64,000 nt of DNA from Patella vulgata (GCF_932274485.2 NC_065879.2:94563959-94627958); one strand, 5' to 3'. Positions 43,089-55,830 are shown, counted from the stretch's first letter. Numbers and translations are program-made. The notes: a model not told the origin generated them from the sequence alone.

Positions 43089-43900
43089 CAGGGCTTGCCA
43101 CGAGACGCGAGCAGTTACTCGCGCTCGCGTAAATCTACATTTACGCGAGCAACGAACCGCTCGCGTAAATGTAAAATTTTAAGAAAAACCTGTAAAAATA
43201 ATCAAAATATTGATAAGGTTATTGCCGAAACTAACCCGACAGTGTCAATAACGTCATAAATTCGTCTGTCAAACTGAGATTCACCCAGCTGCACGCGTCA
43301 TTTCCTCCTTAAATTTGATTGGCTAATGAAGTTGCTCACCACTCGTGTTACTAAAAATACACTTGAGACCTGAACATCATGACTGGTTTTCCCACGAACA
43401 CCAGTAACAAACGCGTGATAATCGAGTCTAAAGTAAAGAATGGTTACATCCGGCATTTGGCATTCACGCTAAATAAACACGTTTCAAACTAATATTTATC
43501 GGTATTTCTTATTTTATCAGAACTTCAGTTTTTATTCCATTGTGCAGTCGTATAATTTTAAATCTAAGCGTAATAATGGCCAAAGGAAACCCGATTGCCC
43601 TATCTACATTGATGTATCCACATTTATGTCGTGGGGTGAAGAAATCCATACGGTGATTGGTTTTAAAGAAGAGTCGTATGACTATGACTGTCAAAAACAG
43701 AAAGCGATGGTCACACATGTTTACTGCAAAGCCAGGAATAGCAATTTCATATGATTTTAAATTGAAACAATGTTACAAAATGTGTGCTCACGGAAACAAC
43801 ATTTTGCGTGAGCAATTTTTATTGCTCGCCTTGCTCGCCCAAGCCTAAATTTGCGTGAGCAGTCATCTGCTCGCCATCAATTTATTCGTGGCCAGCCCTG
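43089..43900. mobile_element. hAT-like non-autonomous element in the ZF5 3' region
   Basis: The termini CAGGGCTTGCCACGAG and inverse of CAGGGCTGGCCACG enclose 812 bp. Adjoining 'agtga' on both sides (43084-43088 and 43901-43905) is a possible 5-bp duplication; an 8-bp one does not fit. The subterminal palindromes are rich in 'gctcgcg'. Open stretches inside are not recognised. Confidence 0.7.
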
Positions 43901-43905
43901 AGTGA

Positions 43906-44580
43906 TGGTCCAATATGGCTACTATCGGTTTTACCAATATCAGATGTTGACAGAGAAATATAACGGCTGATACAGATACAATTACCGATAGTGCTGGATA
44001 TGAAACTATTACACATTAAAATGTCTCGAATGGTACCGTATGGCATGATAGTCAATGTATATAAATATCCTTGTTAGTTGCATTGCCCAAGAAAGTTCAT
44101 CAGGATTTTCCACCGTGGTTTCCCCTTGTCAGTGGTGCAGGATGGAGGGCCTGACAAGAACATTGGCGTGCACGTAAAAGATCCCTTGGCAGTTGGAATT
44201 CGATATAAGAGTAGGCCATAGTGTCGCTGCCCGAGCAAAATTTCCCTGTATGGCGTATACCGGTCTTCATTAGCCCAGTCAGAGTTTTACATTAAACCCC
44301 ATTTGATTTCATTTCCTTGTTAGTCGGGGAAGCGTCTAGTACTATTTTACCTCGGAGAATCAAACACAAACTCAATTTTTTAAGGGAATAATTGGATCAC
44401 GCTTCCTACGCAGTCCCGTCTTCATTAGCCCAGTTCGGAGCAAAACAGTAGGACGTTAAACCCCATTTCATTTCATTTCATTTCTTCCTACACAGTCAAA
44501 AATACACATCATTTATTTGCTGTATGATTAATTAATAAAGTCGAGATTATCAGTTATTAAATGTTGATTACGAGTAATGA
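43906..44580 (+). other. ZF5 3' flank/UTR with two SINE family 2 insertions
   Basis: It matches the ZF3 3' region ('gaaactattacacatt', 'cacgcttcctacgcagtc', 'taattaataaagt'). SINE2 3' pieces sit at about 44080-44313 (flanked by 'ccttgttagt') and 44416-44484. The second has a 13-bp duplication ttcctac(g/a)cagtc at 44403-44415 and 44485-44497. Confidence 0.7.
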
Positions 44581-45151
44581 TACGAGATCAGAGTGATAGT
44601 TTCCCTGTCTGTCAACAGTAGCAATCACGTGACATTCTCCTGCCATTTCTGTAACTAGAGATGAAAATAAAACCATCTATTGTTTGTAATATTATGAATT
44701 AATAAAGTATGGTCTATATTTTATGAGTTATTAAATGTCGATAACGATAAAATTTATGTCTACATATTTAAAGCTACAATTTCATATGTTTAAGTTATAT
44801 TTTTAAAATTTATTAAAATAAAGCCTTAAAATAGATGGTATCCAAAAACAGTCCTACCTTGTTAAAGAATAATCCTTTTCTTCTCAATCACACGTAAGCA
44901 AAGAGATATTTTCCCACCTTTTTTAAAACTTCTACTCATCATGACAGTGTGCAGACAATAGTGAATTAGATAAAACAAAGAAAATAATTCTGTGAAGTAA
45001 GGTCAAATGTAAGACTTGCGATGCTTCAATTTCCCGGGGCGGTACTAGTGTAAATAATTACACTATATCAAATTTGATGAGCCACCCACAGTTCTTTTGC
45101 ACATGACAATGGTTGACAATGATGCCAGAAGATATACTGTTTATTGAAAAT
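44581..45151. other. Unassigned AT-rich spacer
   Basis: No gene or repeat is recognised between the ZF5 3' flank and the MITE at 45152. Confidence 0.4.
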
Positions 45152-45680
45152 AACCCCGTTTACATTACAAACTGTAAGCGTTCCAGGCACGGTACCAAGT
45201 ATGGCACGGTTCCTTCTTTTTTTTTTTGTAGTGTAAAAGGGTCCAACATAAGCGTGCCGTGCCTGGTACCGTGCCAATCTGGCCCACTGAAATGAGGTGG
45301 TCTCGGCACGGTATAAGGCGCAGTTAAATTTACTTAGTGTAAACGCTATCCGGTCTGAGCACAGTTTCAGTACGGATAACTGCGCATGCGCGAAATGAAC
45401 CTTGACCTTTTTCCCCCGCAAACTTTGACAGTTCTGTCATCAGTTCTGTCAAAATGGCTGCTCAAACTAAATCCACCATCATAATTGTTTTCATCTGGGT
45501 AATTTTTATAGGGACTGAAATTAACTTTTCTGTGAAGAGTTCCACATTTGGCGTACCTGGCACGGTTCTGAGACCGGTTATTTTACAGTAATGTAAACGG
45601 GTCAATTTCTTCAAATTCATCGCGGCCTGGTACCATGCCCCTGTACGGCACGCTTATCACGGCCAAGTTTAAACAGGGCT
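45152..45680. mobile_element. Palindrome-rich MITE, copy 2
   Basis: The ends are AACCCC...AGGGCT with the 3-bp duplication 'aat' (45149-45151 and 45681-45683). The internal inverted words 'gtttacattac' and 'ggcacggt' recur. It is the opposite orientation of 29773-30992 and lacks the nested element there. The minus-strand open stretch is repeat-derived. Confidence 0.75.
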
Positions 45681-45866
45681 AATGAGTGCAAAGACTTTTC
45701 AGAATGCAGTGATCTGATATAACATTGTGAGTGATTTGTCATACCAGGGTACATTGTTAGGACAATTCAATATAAGCCCTTACCCTTTAAGCTCCCTTAA
45801 GAATGAGATGTCAAACATCTTTTCATTGATTATATAGAAACAATGTATCAAATTTTTAACTTACTA

Positions 45867-46025
45867 GGGCGCCTGTCCAACCTCGTGGGTTTTCTCCGGT
45901 TTCCTCCCACTGCTAAAGACCCCTAAGCGCAAGCGAATTATTGAAATAAATTAAACCATATGTTAGTCCCGAAATTACCTAGTTTGTGTCGAGTGGACGT
46001 TAAACCCCATTTCTCTCTCCCTCTC
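45867..46025 (+). mobile_element. SINE family 1, 5'-truncated
   Basis: It runs from 'gggcgcctgtccaacctcgt' to the (CT)n tail. The 12-bp duplication 'tttaacttacta' lies at 45855-45866 and 46026-46037. Confidence 0.9.
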
Positions 46026-46379
46026 TTTAACTTACTATATCTGAACACATAAATATATTAAGCTTACTTAAAGATACATTATGGGAGATAAGATAAAGAG
46101 ATGGCAGTTCTCGCTATAATAGTTAAAAATTAGATAGTGTAAAGGTAATTTGCTGAAAATTTCAGTCAAATTGATCCACTATGAGCCGAGAAATAAGCGG
46201 GTGAAATTTTTGCATAGTCTCGGTCATCATTATTAAAATCATTTATATAAACAGCATAGTCTCAATTATCCACTTTTTCTGATTTAATTATCAATGGCCG
46301 TTAGCGGCATATAGGAATCTTATCCAGCCAACATCGAAGGCTGGCCTTGACATCGAGAGTTTATTATGGTCTGGGTAAG

Positions 46380-47400
46380 TTAATTAATGTCTAATTGATA
46401 ATTTAGATAACATTTCTGGCCTAAAGAAAGACTTGTAATAAGCAGATTTTGCTCTTGAATAATGCATGTTTAAAGCTCTATTAGAATGGATTTTAGCGGC
46501 CAGTTTGAAGAGCGTTCTCATTTTTTACCTCCATATTGATTATTTGTCAGACAAGTAGATTCTTTTCAAATTACTTTATGTTAAACTAATGCAAAAAGAT
46601 GTCAAATGCACCTGAATAATATTTTCATTACCTACCCAGGCCCATATCCTTTTATCAAAGTTGTAAGCAGCCATTTTGAAGTCCACCCTCATCATTTTAC
46701 CTCTTTATAAAATGTGTGGTCTAATAAATGCTTAATAAAAATACATACAGTTTATCTATCATTTTGGCAACCACTTTGAAGAGCGCTCTCGTTTTTTATC
46801 GCTTTCTAGAGTCTGGGGGATCACAGTAGCTAAGTGGGTAAGATGCTGGCTCGATAGCCTGGGGTTCGAGTGTTCGATCCCTGCATTGGTCGAGGAAGTT
46901 CATCCAGATTTTCCGACGTGGTTCCCCCTTGTCAGTGATACAGGACGGAGGGCCTGACAAGGACAGCTGTCTAGTCATTCAGATGGGACGAAAACCGAGG
47001 TACCGTGTACACATTAATGTGCATGTAAAAGATCCCTTGACAGTTAGAATTCAATATAAGAGTAGGCCGTAGTGCCGCTGTCCGGGCAAAATATCCCAGA
47101 AGGAGCAGAACAGCAGGACATCAAACCCCATTTCATTTCATTTCTAGAGTCTAGAATACAATCGTAGCTTGTTTGGAAAAAACTCTAATAAAAACGAATG
47201 CAAAAAGTGGTCCAACATGCATCATTGTTAATTATTTAACCCACATAGTCACTATATATGAGATTTTGGAGGCCATTTTGAAAAAAGCGCCCTCACGGAA
47301 AAAAGGATCAGAAAGCAGCCTGTTTACCTCATATTTTCTTGTTCAGAATAAAAAACTGGTCTAGAAAAACCACATGAGAATTTCTACCTCTCCAGGTGGC
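46380..47400 (+). repeat. Diverged tandem repeat of ~170 bp units
   Basis: The phrase 'ggccattttgaagagcgctctc' or variants recurs near 46495, 46670, 46765 and 47270, with the last gap widened by a SINE2. It is an old satellite-like block with no gene. Confidence 0.55.
46815..47140 (+). mobile_element. SINE family 2, nearly full length
   Basis: The head 'gggggatcacagtagctaag' and box B-like 'gtgttcgatccctgc' lead to the tail 'catcaaaccccatttcattt'. The 12-bp duplication 'tttctagagtct' lies at 46803-46814 and 47141-47152. Confidence 0.9.
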
Positions 47401-47879
47401 ACCTCCCTCAATTATTACCTGGACTATTTAATGTATCAAATACATCAATAAGTAGGCGGAGGACTGGGAAGTTCTAACTTGCTTAGTTTTCAAAAGTCGT
47501 TGCAACTCACCGCTGTGGAAAGTTTTAATATTTATTTCTCGAGAAATAACCCTAATGTATTGTAAACAAAACTACCACACTCCGATTTATGTGCCAGAAA
47601 CGTTTTAAATAAATAATCTAAACGACAGCATTTTTTGTCCTCGCAATAATAAAAGTAGTGAGATGGCGAGCTTTCAGCCAATGAAAATCTAGTAAATAGC
47701 GAATAACAGTAAATACACGTGACCTTAAGGAGAATTTAATAGATCAATGTTGTTTTTCTATAATATAATTAGGTCGATTTTTTTTAGCCAAACTCGTTGT
47801 AAATCATATTTCTAATGAAAAGAAAGTGCGCACTATTAATAGTGGTATTTACCGGTGTCGGCTAAAATGTAATAAGTGC

Positions 47880-48115
47880 ATAAATGTGAAAGATTTAGGT
47901 CAGCGATGGCTCATTGGGTAGAGTGTCCAACTGACAGCTGCTTACCACTTGGCAATTATGTCACATGTGCCGTGTTTTCGGACCCTCCACCCCATCAGAC
48001 GGACAGTTTTCCCCGATGCCAGACAAGCTTTACCCCTCTTACCCCCGTGAAGACGCTGTCAGTAATACCTGACAGGCTTGTCCTCTCTCAACAAATTTTA
48101 AACTGTTTGTAGCCT
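47880..48115 (+). mobile_element. Possible third tRNA-like SINE fragment
   Basis: 'gatggctcattgggtagagt' resembles a tRNA box A, and the 3' part 'cctgacaggcttgtcctctc' resembles a SINE body. No clear box B is present. The rest of 47401-48399 shows no recognisable gene. Confidence 0.35.
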
Positions 48116-48399
48116 GTGTAAATGTGATGAATCAATTTATTATTCTTAAGAAAGTAGGCCAACACGACACTGTGGATTTAATTTTTGCATGCATCGCGTT
48201 TAACGTCCCACCACAGCTCCGAGTATTAAGATAATTTGAGAAGGGTTGGAAATGTTGTTTGATAGCAATGATATAGGCCTATATATAATCGAATATAAAT
48301 ATAGATAATTGCCAAATATCAAAATCAATGAAGGTGTACGTGAAGCTATATTTTATCAGAGGCTCTCTTCCTACTGTAGTCTTTGCGTGTGTAGACATA

Positions 48400-49302
48400 T
48401 GTTACGGTCCAGGCGATTCCAGTCTTTCGCACGTCGTTTCCGACTGAGAGTGTCAAAAAAATGAGACCAGCTCCCTTGTAGAGTTCACGCCCGAAACACA
48501 TTTATATAACAATGTCATACATTACCATGTATCACAATATAATGCCCGATATCCATCTTGTCCTTTTCACATAATTATATTTATAACATTCCTGTTAGGC
48601 CGATGAATTGACACAAATCAGTTAGCGAAACAAGCGACATCAAACAGCCGGCGGCCATGACACTTTGGCGCGGTCAAGGCTATAACGTCGTCATTGTTAG
48701 TAACGCTCGCATTGATTGGTCGACAACTGACGTCATCGGAATCCCCTTATAAATAGAAGCAGACGACAAGGAAATCCTCAGTGGACACTCGGTGCACTCG
48801 GGAAAGCTCCTTACGTAATTGGCAGCAATCCAGCTATTTTAAATTGGATATGGATCACCAAAAATGGGTAAGGAATTAATATCCTAGCTTTGGCTGTGGT
48901 AATTTATCCATAACTGGTCTCCTATTTAAAGACTCATAGGTTGGTTTAACCTTGACTGGCTTGATCCAAGATAGGCCTAGTTGTGGTTCACCCATTCCCC
49001 CAAGGCCAAGTCTTACCAATTCCTTATGTCACCAAATCTCCGATTTAATCCCGTCATATCCACCGGCCTGACAGGGCAAATGTATTTATTTACCTAATTC
49101 CTGTTTCCATACCTGGGAATTTATCCAAAGGGTTGGCGTCTCACCCAAATTATCTCCCCTTAATGCGATGTATCCCAATTATAAATTGATCCAAATAAAG
49201 ATGTTTATTTTTATCTACACCCGAGTTTGTTAGTTCTTTCGATTGAAGTGCTAGGCTGGAACGAACCCCTAAAAAGTCTCTAATAAATGTTGAGACGTTA
49301 CA
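48400..49302 (+). repeat. 5' LTR of the Gypsy element
   Basis: It starts TGTTACGG and ends GTTACA. It contains a TATA-like 'cttataaatag' near 48746 and AATAAA words near 49192 and 49280. A palindromic TGACGTCA (CRE/ATF-type site) lies about 15 bp before the TATA-like word. Confidence 0.95.
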
Positions 49303-49465
49303 TTGGTGTCAGAAGTGGGATTCAAATTAAATTGATTTCATTGAAACTTATTCCAGTGTCTAGTGGATCGGAAGTTCTAATAAACACAAACTCCAAATAA
49401 ATAAATAAATTAGGTTCCTTTATTAATATTAATAATAGTAATAGATTCTAAATACATCTATAAAA

Positions 49466-50847
49466 ATGGCCACCAAAGCCTTGTCCCCAGAGTTCGAAAT
49501 TATCCCAGACACTGATCCGGATATGCCCTCGGTAGAATCAGTTGATGGTGATGTCTCAGGAACTGAAATAGAAAATCAGAATATGGGTGACGATGGAATT
49601 CTTAAAGAAATTAGCCGACAATTTAATCAATTCTTCCTGGAAAATGCTCAGGTTCAAAATGATTTTTTAGACAATTTAAAGGAATTAAAGGAGGATGTTA
49701 GATTACTAAATGACCATGTTAATAAATTGGATGAAAAAGTAAATGATCCAAATCCTGCCACATTTTACTCAAATGGAAATGGAGATGCTCAAAACAGAAG
49801 CACACCAAGCCATAATCAAAATTCTAATCATACCTCAATCCAAGCACATGTTCCCACCAGTCCTAGAATTAATAACCCCCTTAGGATCAAACCACAATCA
49901 TATGATGGAAGTGAAGATTTTGAGGAATATATCTCCCAATTTGATATAATAGCTACGAAGAAAAATCCCTTTACCTAGCCAGTAGTTTGTCTGGAAACGC
50001 CAGGACAATCTTGTCAGAATTAAATACTATCCAGAGAACGGATTTCCATACCCTCACAACCCTCCTAAGTATTCGTTTTGGATCAACGGAAAAATCTGAA
50101 ATATATAGAGCAAAATTACAAACTCGTATTAGAGGAAGAAACGAATCCTTATCTGAGCTGGCTCAATCCATTCGCAAACTAACGAGACAGGCCTACCCCC
50201 TGGCAGATGCATCTCTCACCAATATTTTAGCCTTAGAACATTTTATAGACTCCATACCAGACTCAGAAATGAGATTACGAATTAGGGAACTAAGACCCAA
50301 GGATATCAATGAGGCTGAGATACATTCTATTAGACTCGAAGTCCACAGACTGGCAGATAAACAAAGAGGACGTTCAGTTCATTCTGTAGATCTAAATCAT
50401 AATATAAACCAGGTCGGAGCTGGAGCTGTAAAATCTGATGATATGGGTCAAAGCAAAATTGATATACTTACCTTGAATGGTTCAATCACATCATTGGATA
50501 AAACTACCAAACACTTGATAAATACCCTAAATAAGGGACAACCATTGCAGCAATCATCACGTAGCTCCTGGAATAAAAATCTCAATTACAGTCGGAGTCA
50601 TTGGCCAAATAACCAACAACATACAAACTCTAATAATAATTATGGCGGGTATCAATATAACTCCAATAGGAGAACAGATAGGCCTCAGCATATGGCAAAC
50701 ACAAGAAATGGATGGTCTCGTCCACCATATAATTGGAATCAACCTAATCATCAAAACCCTGATGAGGAGTCACAATCCAAACCAAGGGAGACAACCTATA
50801 ATCCCCATTTACAGAGGAAAAGGGATCTCCAAAACCAGGAAAACTAA
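49466..50847 (+). other. gag region of the Gypsy element (fossil)
   Basis: It begins at an ATG and encodes a capsid-like helical region and an Asn/Gln/Arg-rich C-terminal part. I see no CCHC zinc knuckle. Position and composition, rather than a clear motif, support the gag call. It is broken. Confidence 0.75.
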
Positions 50848-50966
50848 ATGTTGCTGAACTCGAGGGTCAGAATTCAGCAGAAATTGAAAATAACAAAGGG
50901 CCCAATAATGTAACAATAAGTAATATTAATGATGATAAACATGGATTTTTTATTACTGCAAATATA

Positions 50967-53900
50967 ATGGGGAAATTTATATCCTTACTTGTAGACACTG
51001 GAGCTAATGTGTCTATACTTAGTACGCAATTTATGAAAACATTAGGGGCTTTGGATGAATTAAATATAAAGCCTGTTAATTTTAACCTGGTAACTGCCAC
51101 TGGCGAAAAGAAACCGTTCCATGGTAAATGCTGGATCGATATAACCCTTGGTACTCATAGGATAAAACATGAGTTTTTAATAGCTGATATTACACAGCAA
51201 GGAATTATTGGCATTGACCTACTTACTTCCAATTCAATAAATATATTTCTCGACAGGAATTGCCTGAATATTAAAGGAGATGATCTACCATGCTATAGAT
51301 TTCAAAGTTCTATGGAGCAAACTTGCAGTAGGATTTGCATGAATGAGGATATTACTATACCCGCTAATAGTGAGACTTTTGTCTTTGGGATCTTAATGGA
51401 TCCGATACCTAGAAGTGGTGGCGCAATTGTCGAACCTACTGAGAATTTTCTGGAAAAGACAGAACTGTTAATGGCAAAAAGTGTTGTTAACCCTAGCTCG
51501 GGGTCTGTGCCCGTACGTTTAATGAACGCTACCAACACAGAAATAAGAGTCCGAAAAAACACAATTATTGCCCGTATTGACACAGTTCAGCTGGTCTCAG
51601 AAATGAAAAGTAATATTCCCATTAATGAAATAGACACTAATCAATCTCCTGCATTGGATTCAGACATCCTTCCTGATTATTTGATGGAAGTTTATAATAA
51701 TTCAATAGATGAATTAACTGAGAACGAGCAACGTTCATTCAAATCCCTTTTGTTAAAATACAAACATACCTTTTCCAAAGATTCATCTGATATAGGCATC
51801 ACCAATGAAGCTGAGCATTGGATTAATACTGGTTGTGCTCCACCAATTCGTCAGCATCCTCGTCGCGTCCCCCTGGCAAGCAGAAAAGAGGTTGAATTGG
51901 AAATAGAAAGCATGGCACAGAAAAATATAATAGAAAAATCTGATAGTCCTTGGTGTTCTCCTGTCGTTTTAGTTAAAAAGAAAGACAATACACTACGGTT
52001 CTGTATTGATTACAGACGTCTAAATGATGTCACCATAAAAGATAGTCATCCATTACCTCGGATTGACACTACTCTTGATGCCTTGTCTGGTTTCTCTTGG
52101 TTCTCAACGATTGACTTGAGATCGGGATATTGGCAAGTCAAGATTGCCGAACAAGATAGGCCCAAAACTGCTTTTTCTGTACCCAGATGTGGACTGTGGC
52201 AGTTCAAAAACATGGCATTCAGATTGTGCAACGCGCCGGCCACGTTCGAAAGACTGATGGAGAAGGTCTTAGCTAACTTATCATGGGAAATATGTATGGT
52301 GTACCTGGATGATATCATTATCTTTGCAAAATCCTTTGACGAGCACTTATCCAATTTAGAAAAAGTCTTCCAGAGGCTCCAACAAGCAAACCTGAAAATG
52401 AATCCAAAGAAATGTTTTATGTTTAAAAAACAAGTATCATTCTTGGGTCATATAATTAATCAGGATGGAATTACCACTGAATCATCTAAAACAGACGCAG
52501 TACGCAATTGGCCTATTCCTCAAAATGTTAAAGAGGTCAGACAATTCCTTGGGCTATGCTCATACTATAGGAAATTTGTCAATAAGTTTGCAGATATCGC
52601 TAAACCCCTTCATAAACTAACAGAGATAAGAACAAAATTCCAATGGTCCGATGAATGCCAATCTGCCTTCGATAATCTCAAAGAAGCTTTAACCAGTCCG
52701 CCTATACTTGCATTCCCTAAATTAGAAGGGCATTTTATTTTGGACACTGACGCATCCAATAATGGTTTAGGTGCTGTGCTCTCACAAACACAAGATGGTG
52801 TAGAAAGAGTGATAAGTTACTATAGTAAAGCTTTTAGTAGAACGGAGAGGAAATATTGTGTAACCAGAAGAGAATTACTAGCAATTATAAGTTCAGTGAA
52901 ACAATTCCACCATTATCTCTATGGTCAACCGTTTACAGTCAGAAGTGACCACGGTGCATTAACATGGCTTATAAATTTTAAAAATCCTGAAGGACAACTT
53001 GCTAGATGGTTTGAGTTCCTGTCTTCCTACCAATTCACCATTCAGTACAGGGCAGGACGAGTACACAATAATGCAGATGCACTATCTCGACGACCATGCA
53101 TAGTTGACTGTCTCCACTGTACCAAAGCGGAACAGAGATACGAGCATAGTATTATCGAAGATCCACGTACCTCCAATGAAAACCTTAATGTTTTGGCTTG
53201 CACAAGTGCTCCAATAGACCAATTAAACAAAAATCCATTATCTTCCTCTTCCCTTCCAGAAAATATAAATAAAGAAATAAATATATATGACGACAAATTA
53301 ATAATCAACCTACAGTTGGGAGACCCTACACTCCATGAAATAATCCAGTGGGTTAAGCATAATGATAAACCTTCGTGGCCAAACATATCGGACAGAGATC
53401 AGCGCACCAAATACTATTGGATGCGGTTCGAATCCCTTTTTTAATTGATCACGATCGGTTATGCTATATCTGGGATAAGGGGAAAGGCCAAGATCCAGCC
53501 ATCTTAATTATTCTCCCTCATATCCTGAGAAATTCTGCATGGTCCCAACTTCATGAACACAGAACAGGGGGTCATTTAGGCTATAAAAAAACATTATCTA
53601 AGATCAAAAACCGATACTTTTGGTATCAAATGCATAATGACATAAGGAAATGGTGTGAGACTTGTGATATTTGTGCCTCTCGCAAATCCCCTGCCAAGGT
53701 AGCCAAAGGCCCTTTAAAAACCTACAACGTGGGTTTACCTATGGAAAGATGGGCTATAGATGTCCTGGGTCCATTACCGGAAACAAAGCATGGAAATAAA
53801 TACCTACTAGTGGCAGCCGATTATTCTCTAAATGGGTTGAGGCTATGCCAATACCTGATCAAAGAGCTATAACAATAGCCCAAACCTTTATTGACCGAAT

Positions 53901-54600
53901 TGTAACAATTTTTGGTACCCCCATGCAAATCCATTCCGATCAAGGACCAAGCTTTGAGTCTGAGGTGTTCCAAGAAATGTGTAAAATTTTAGATATTGAG
54001 AAAACTCGAACCACCCCCTATAGACCCCAATCCGATGGAATGGTTGAGAGGGCCAATCGTACCATAAGTGCCATGTTGTCAGCATTTGTAAATATTAATA
54101 AAAATGATTGGGATGATCACATATACTTACTCATGTCAGCGTATCGTTCTGCAGAACACGAATCACTGGGCGTTTCTCCATGTGAAATGGTCTTCGGCCG
54201 CAACATCCGTCTTCCAGTAGATCTCATTCTCGGATCAGTGGAACCTACAAATTTAAAAATAAAGTCAGACTATGCTTTTGACTTACAAAATAAAATAGAA
54301 CGAATACATAGTTTTGCTAGAGGGCGTTTAAAACAAGCCACGGCAAACATGAAAGTTGATCACGATAGATCTATTCAATTAAATCCATACAATGCAGTCC
54401 TGTATGGTATTATAACCACAAATACAAAGGTGGAGGTTCAAAGTTAAGGTGTCCATGGGAGGGACCCTACCTGGTGACAAAATGTCTTAATAATGTAGTC
54501 TATAAAATACAAAAATCCCCAAAGACCCAACCTAAAGTGGTCCACCATAATCATCTGAAACCGTATACGGGAAATAATATACCCAATTGGTTAAAGATGT
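50967..54600 (+). other. pol region of the Gypsy element (fossil)
   Basis: Domains in order: aspartic protease ('LLVDTGANVSIL'), reverse transcriptase with 'VYLDDIIIFAKSF', RNase H ('FILDTDASNNGLGAVLSQ'), integrase zinc-binding HHCC region ('CETCDICASRK') and the integrase core ('WAIDVLGPLP', 'HSDQGPSFESEVF', 'RPQSDGMVERANR'). The order RT-RNase H-integrase is that of Ty3/Gypsy. Most of the motifs are intact, but the region as a whole is broken. Confidence 0.9.
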
Positions 54601-54810
54601 CATAAATTATCAACTCTTTATTTTTATTTTTTTTTATAGAACATACGGTATGGGTGTAAACTATGTATAAACGCAGAATTCGCCAAATATCAGTATGCGG
54701 AGAGGCACGTCACTTCATGTCATAGTAACTTTGGCTATCAGTGCACGCACTGTTTTGGACTGGCCGCGAGAGCGGACATAAAACATCCAAAATGTCCTGG
54801 AACTGCCAGG

Positions 54811-55830
54811 ATGAAACTGATCAATAAAGCAACCATGACCTTCAATCAAAACGACGAGGATGAATATAAAGCTTTCTGTGGAAGGAGAAGGGCATTAATA
54901 ATTACACGACAATCTTTACCTACAGATAAGCATCCACAAGCCCCGTTTCGAAAGCGTACGATACCAGAAAAACCATACAATAGGATGAAGCACCTGAAAC
55001 TATCGATTGACCCGCCTGCCCCACCTATTCAGTCAAACAAAAATTATATTCATCCTAAAGTTAAATTACCAGTTCCTACAATACCAAAAATTACATTAAA
55101 GAAGATACCCGATACCGTACAGAAGACATCAGCTGCATCAGACAAGACATCGGTTCCTTTACAGAAAAAAACAATTTCGTCAGAAAAAACACCAGTGTTG
55201 TCAGAGAAATCACCAATTTCACCAGAGAAGACGAAGACACCAGTTTCCATAATCCAAGATCTACTTTTATCATCAATATCGTCATCGTCGTCATCATCAT
55301 CCTCATCATCATCATTGTCATCCGTGTCGAAATCTAATAATAATTGTAACAATAATAGTAATACAATTAACCCAGCCATTCCTGGGGCTGTTGCCTTACA
55401 CCCCCACAGTAGCGAACTCCAATCCCCCACGTACATCCCTACGAACAGAATAACCTTAAAACTGAAATCCTTTCAAACCGCCCAGGACAACCGTATTGCG
55501 TTAAATGTTGGAGGTACCCTATTTTACACAAGCAATTTCATTTTAAGCAAAGACCCATCCTGTATCCTGGCCAAGATGATAACCCCTGACTCCCCTTTTC
55601 AACCCTACAAACAAGACAACTATTATTACTATAGTTATTATTTTTTAGACCGTAGCCCTGATCATTTCCCCATTATCTTAGAGTATCTTCGAAATTTAAA
55701 CTCCCCCATATCTTTTAAACATTTGTTACCTATCCAAGGTCTTAAACTCGCTGCCATAATCCAGGAAGCGAAATTCTATGAACTAGATGCCTTACTAGAA
55801 GTCACTAAAGAGAAAATGAGCGAATATTAA
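54811..55830 (+). CDS. Third ORF of the Gypsy element: BTB/T1-domain protein
   Basis: An uninterrupted 339-codon frame between pol and the 3' LTR, where some relatives carry env. Residues ~50-150 are basic and Pro/Lys/Thr-rich, ~154-170 are poly-Ser, and ~228-330 form a BTB/POZ domain of the KCTD/Kv-T1 type. Evidence for the domain is 'RIALNVGGTLFYTSNFIL', 'SYYFLDRSPDHFPIILEYL' and 'EAKFYELDALLE'. No transmembrane segment or signal peptide is seen, so it is not an envelope. In the same frame the sequence stays open upstream to 54640, directly after a pyrimidine-rich 'tttttttttatag' acceptor-like site; that stretch has two C-x2-C...H-x2/3-C patterns. Gypsy relatives are known to express a 3' ORF by splicing, so this may be the real start (inference). 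T1/BTB domains usually oligomerise and may recruit cullin-3; the role here is unknown. Confidence 0.8.
   Translation: MKLINKATMTFNQNDEDEYKAFCGRRRALIITRQSLPTDKHPQAPFRKRTIPEKPYNRMKHLKLSIDPPAPPIQSNKNYIHPKVKLPVPTIPKITLKKIPDTVQKTSAASDKTSVPLQKKTISSEKTPVLSEKSPISPEKTKTPVSIIQDLLLSSISSSSSSSSSSSSLSSVSKSNNNCNNNSNTINPAIPGAVALHPHSSELQSPTYIPTNRITLKLKSFQTAQDNRIALNVGGTLFYTSNFILSKDPSCILAKMITPDSPFQPYKQDNYYYYSYYFLDRSPDHFPIILEYLRNLNSPISFKHLLPIQGLKLAAIIQEAKFYELDALLEVTKEKMSEY

Noticed and set aside
55050-55436. Minus-strand Asp-rich frame over the BTB ORF
   Set aside because: It is the antisense of the poly-Ser run and lacks any feature of a gene.
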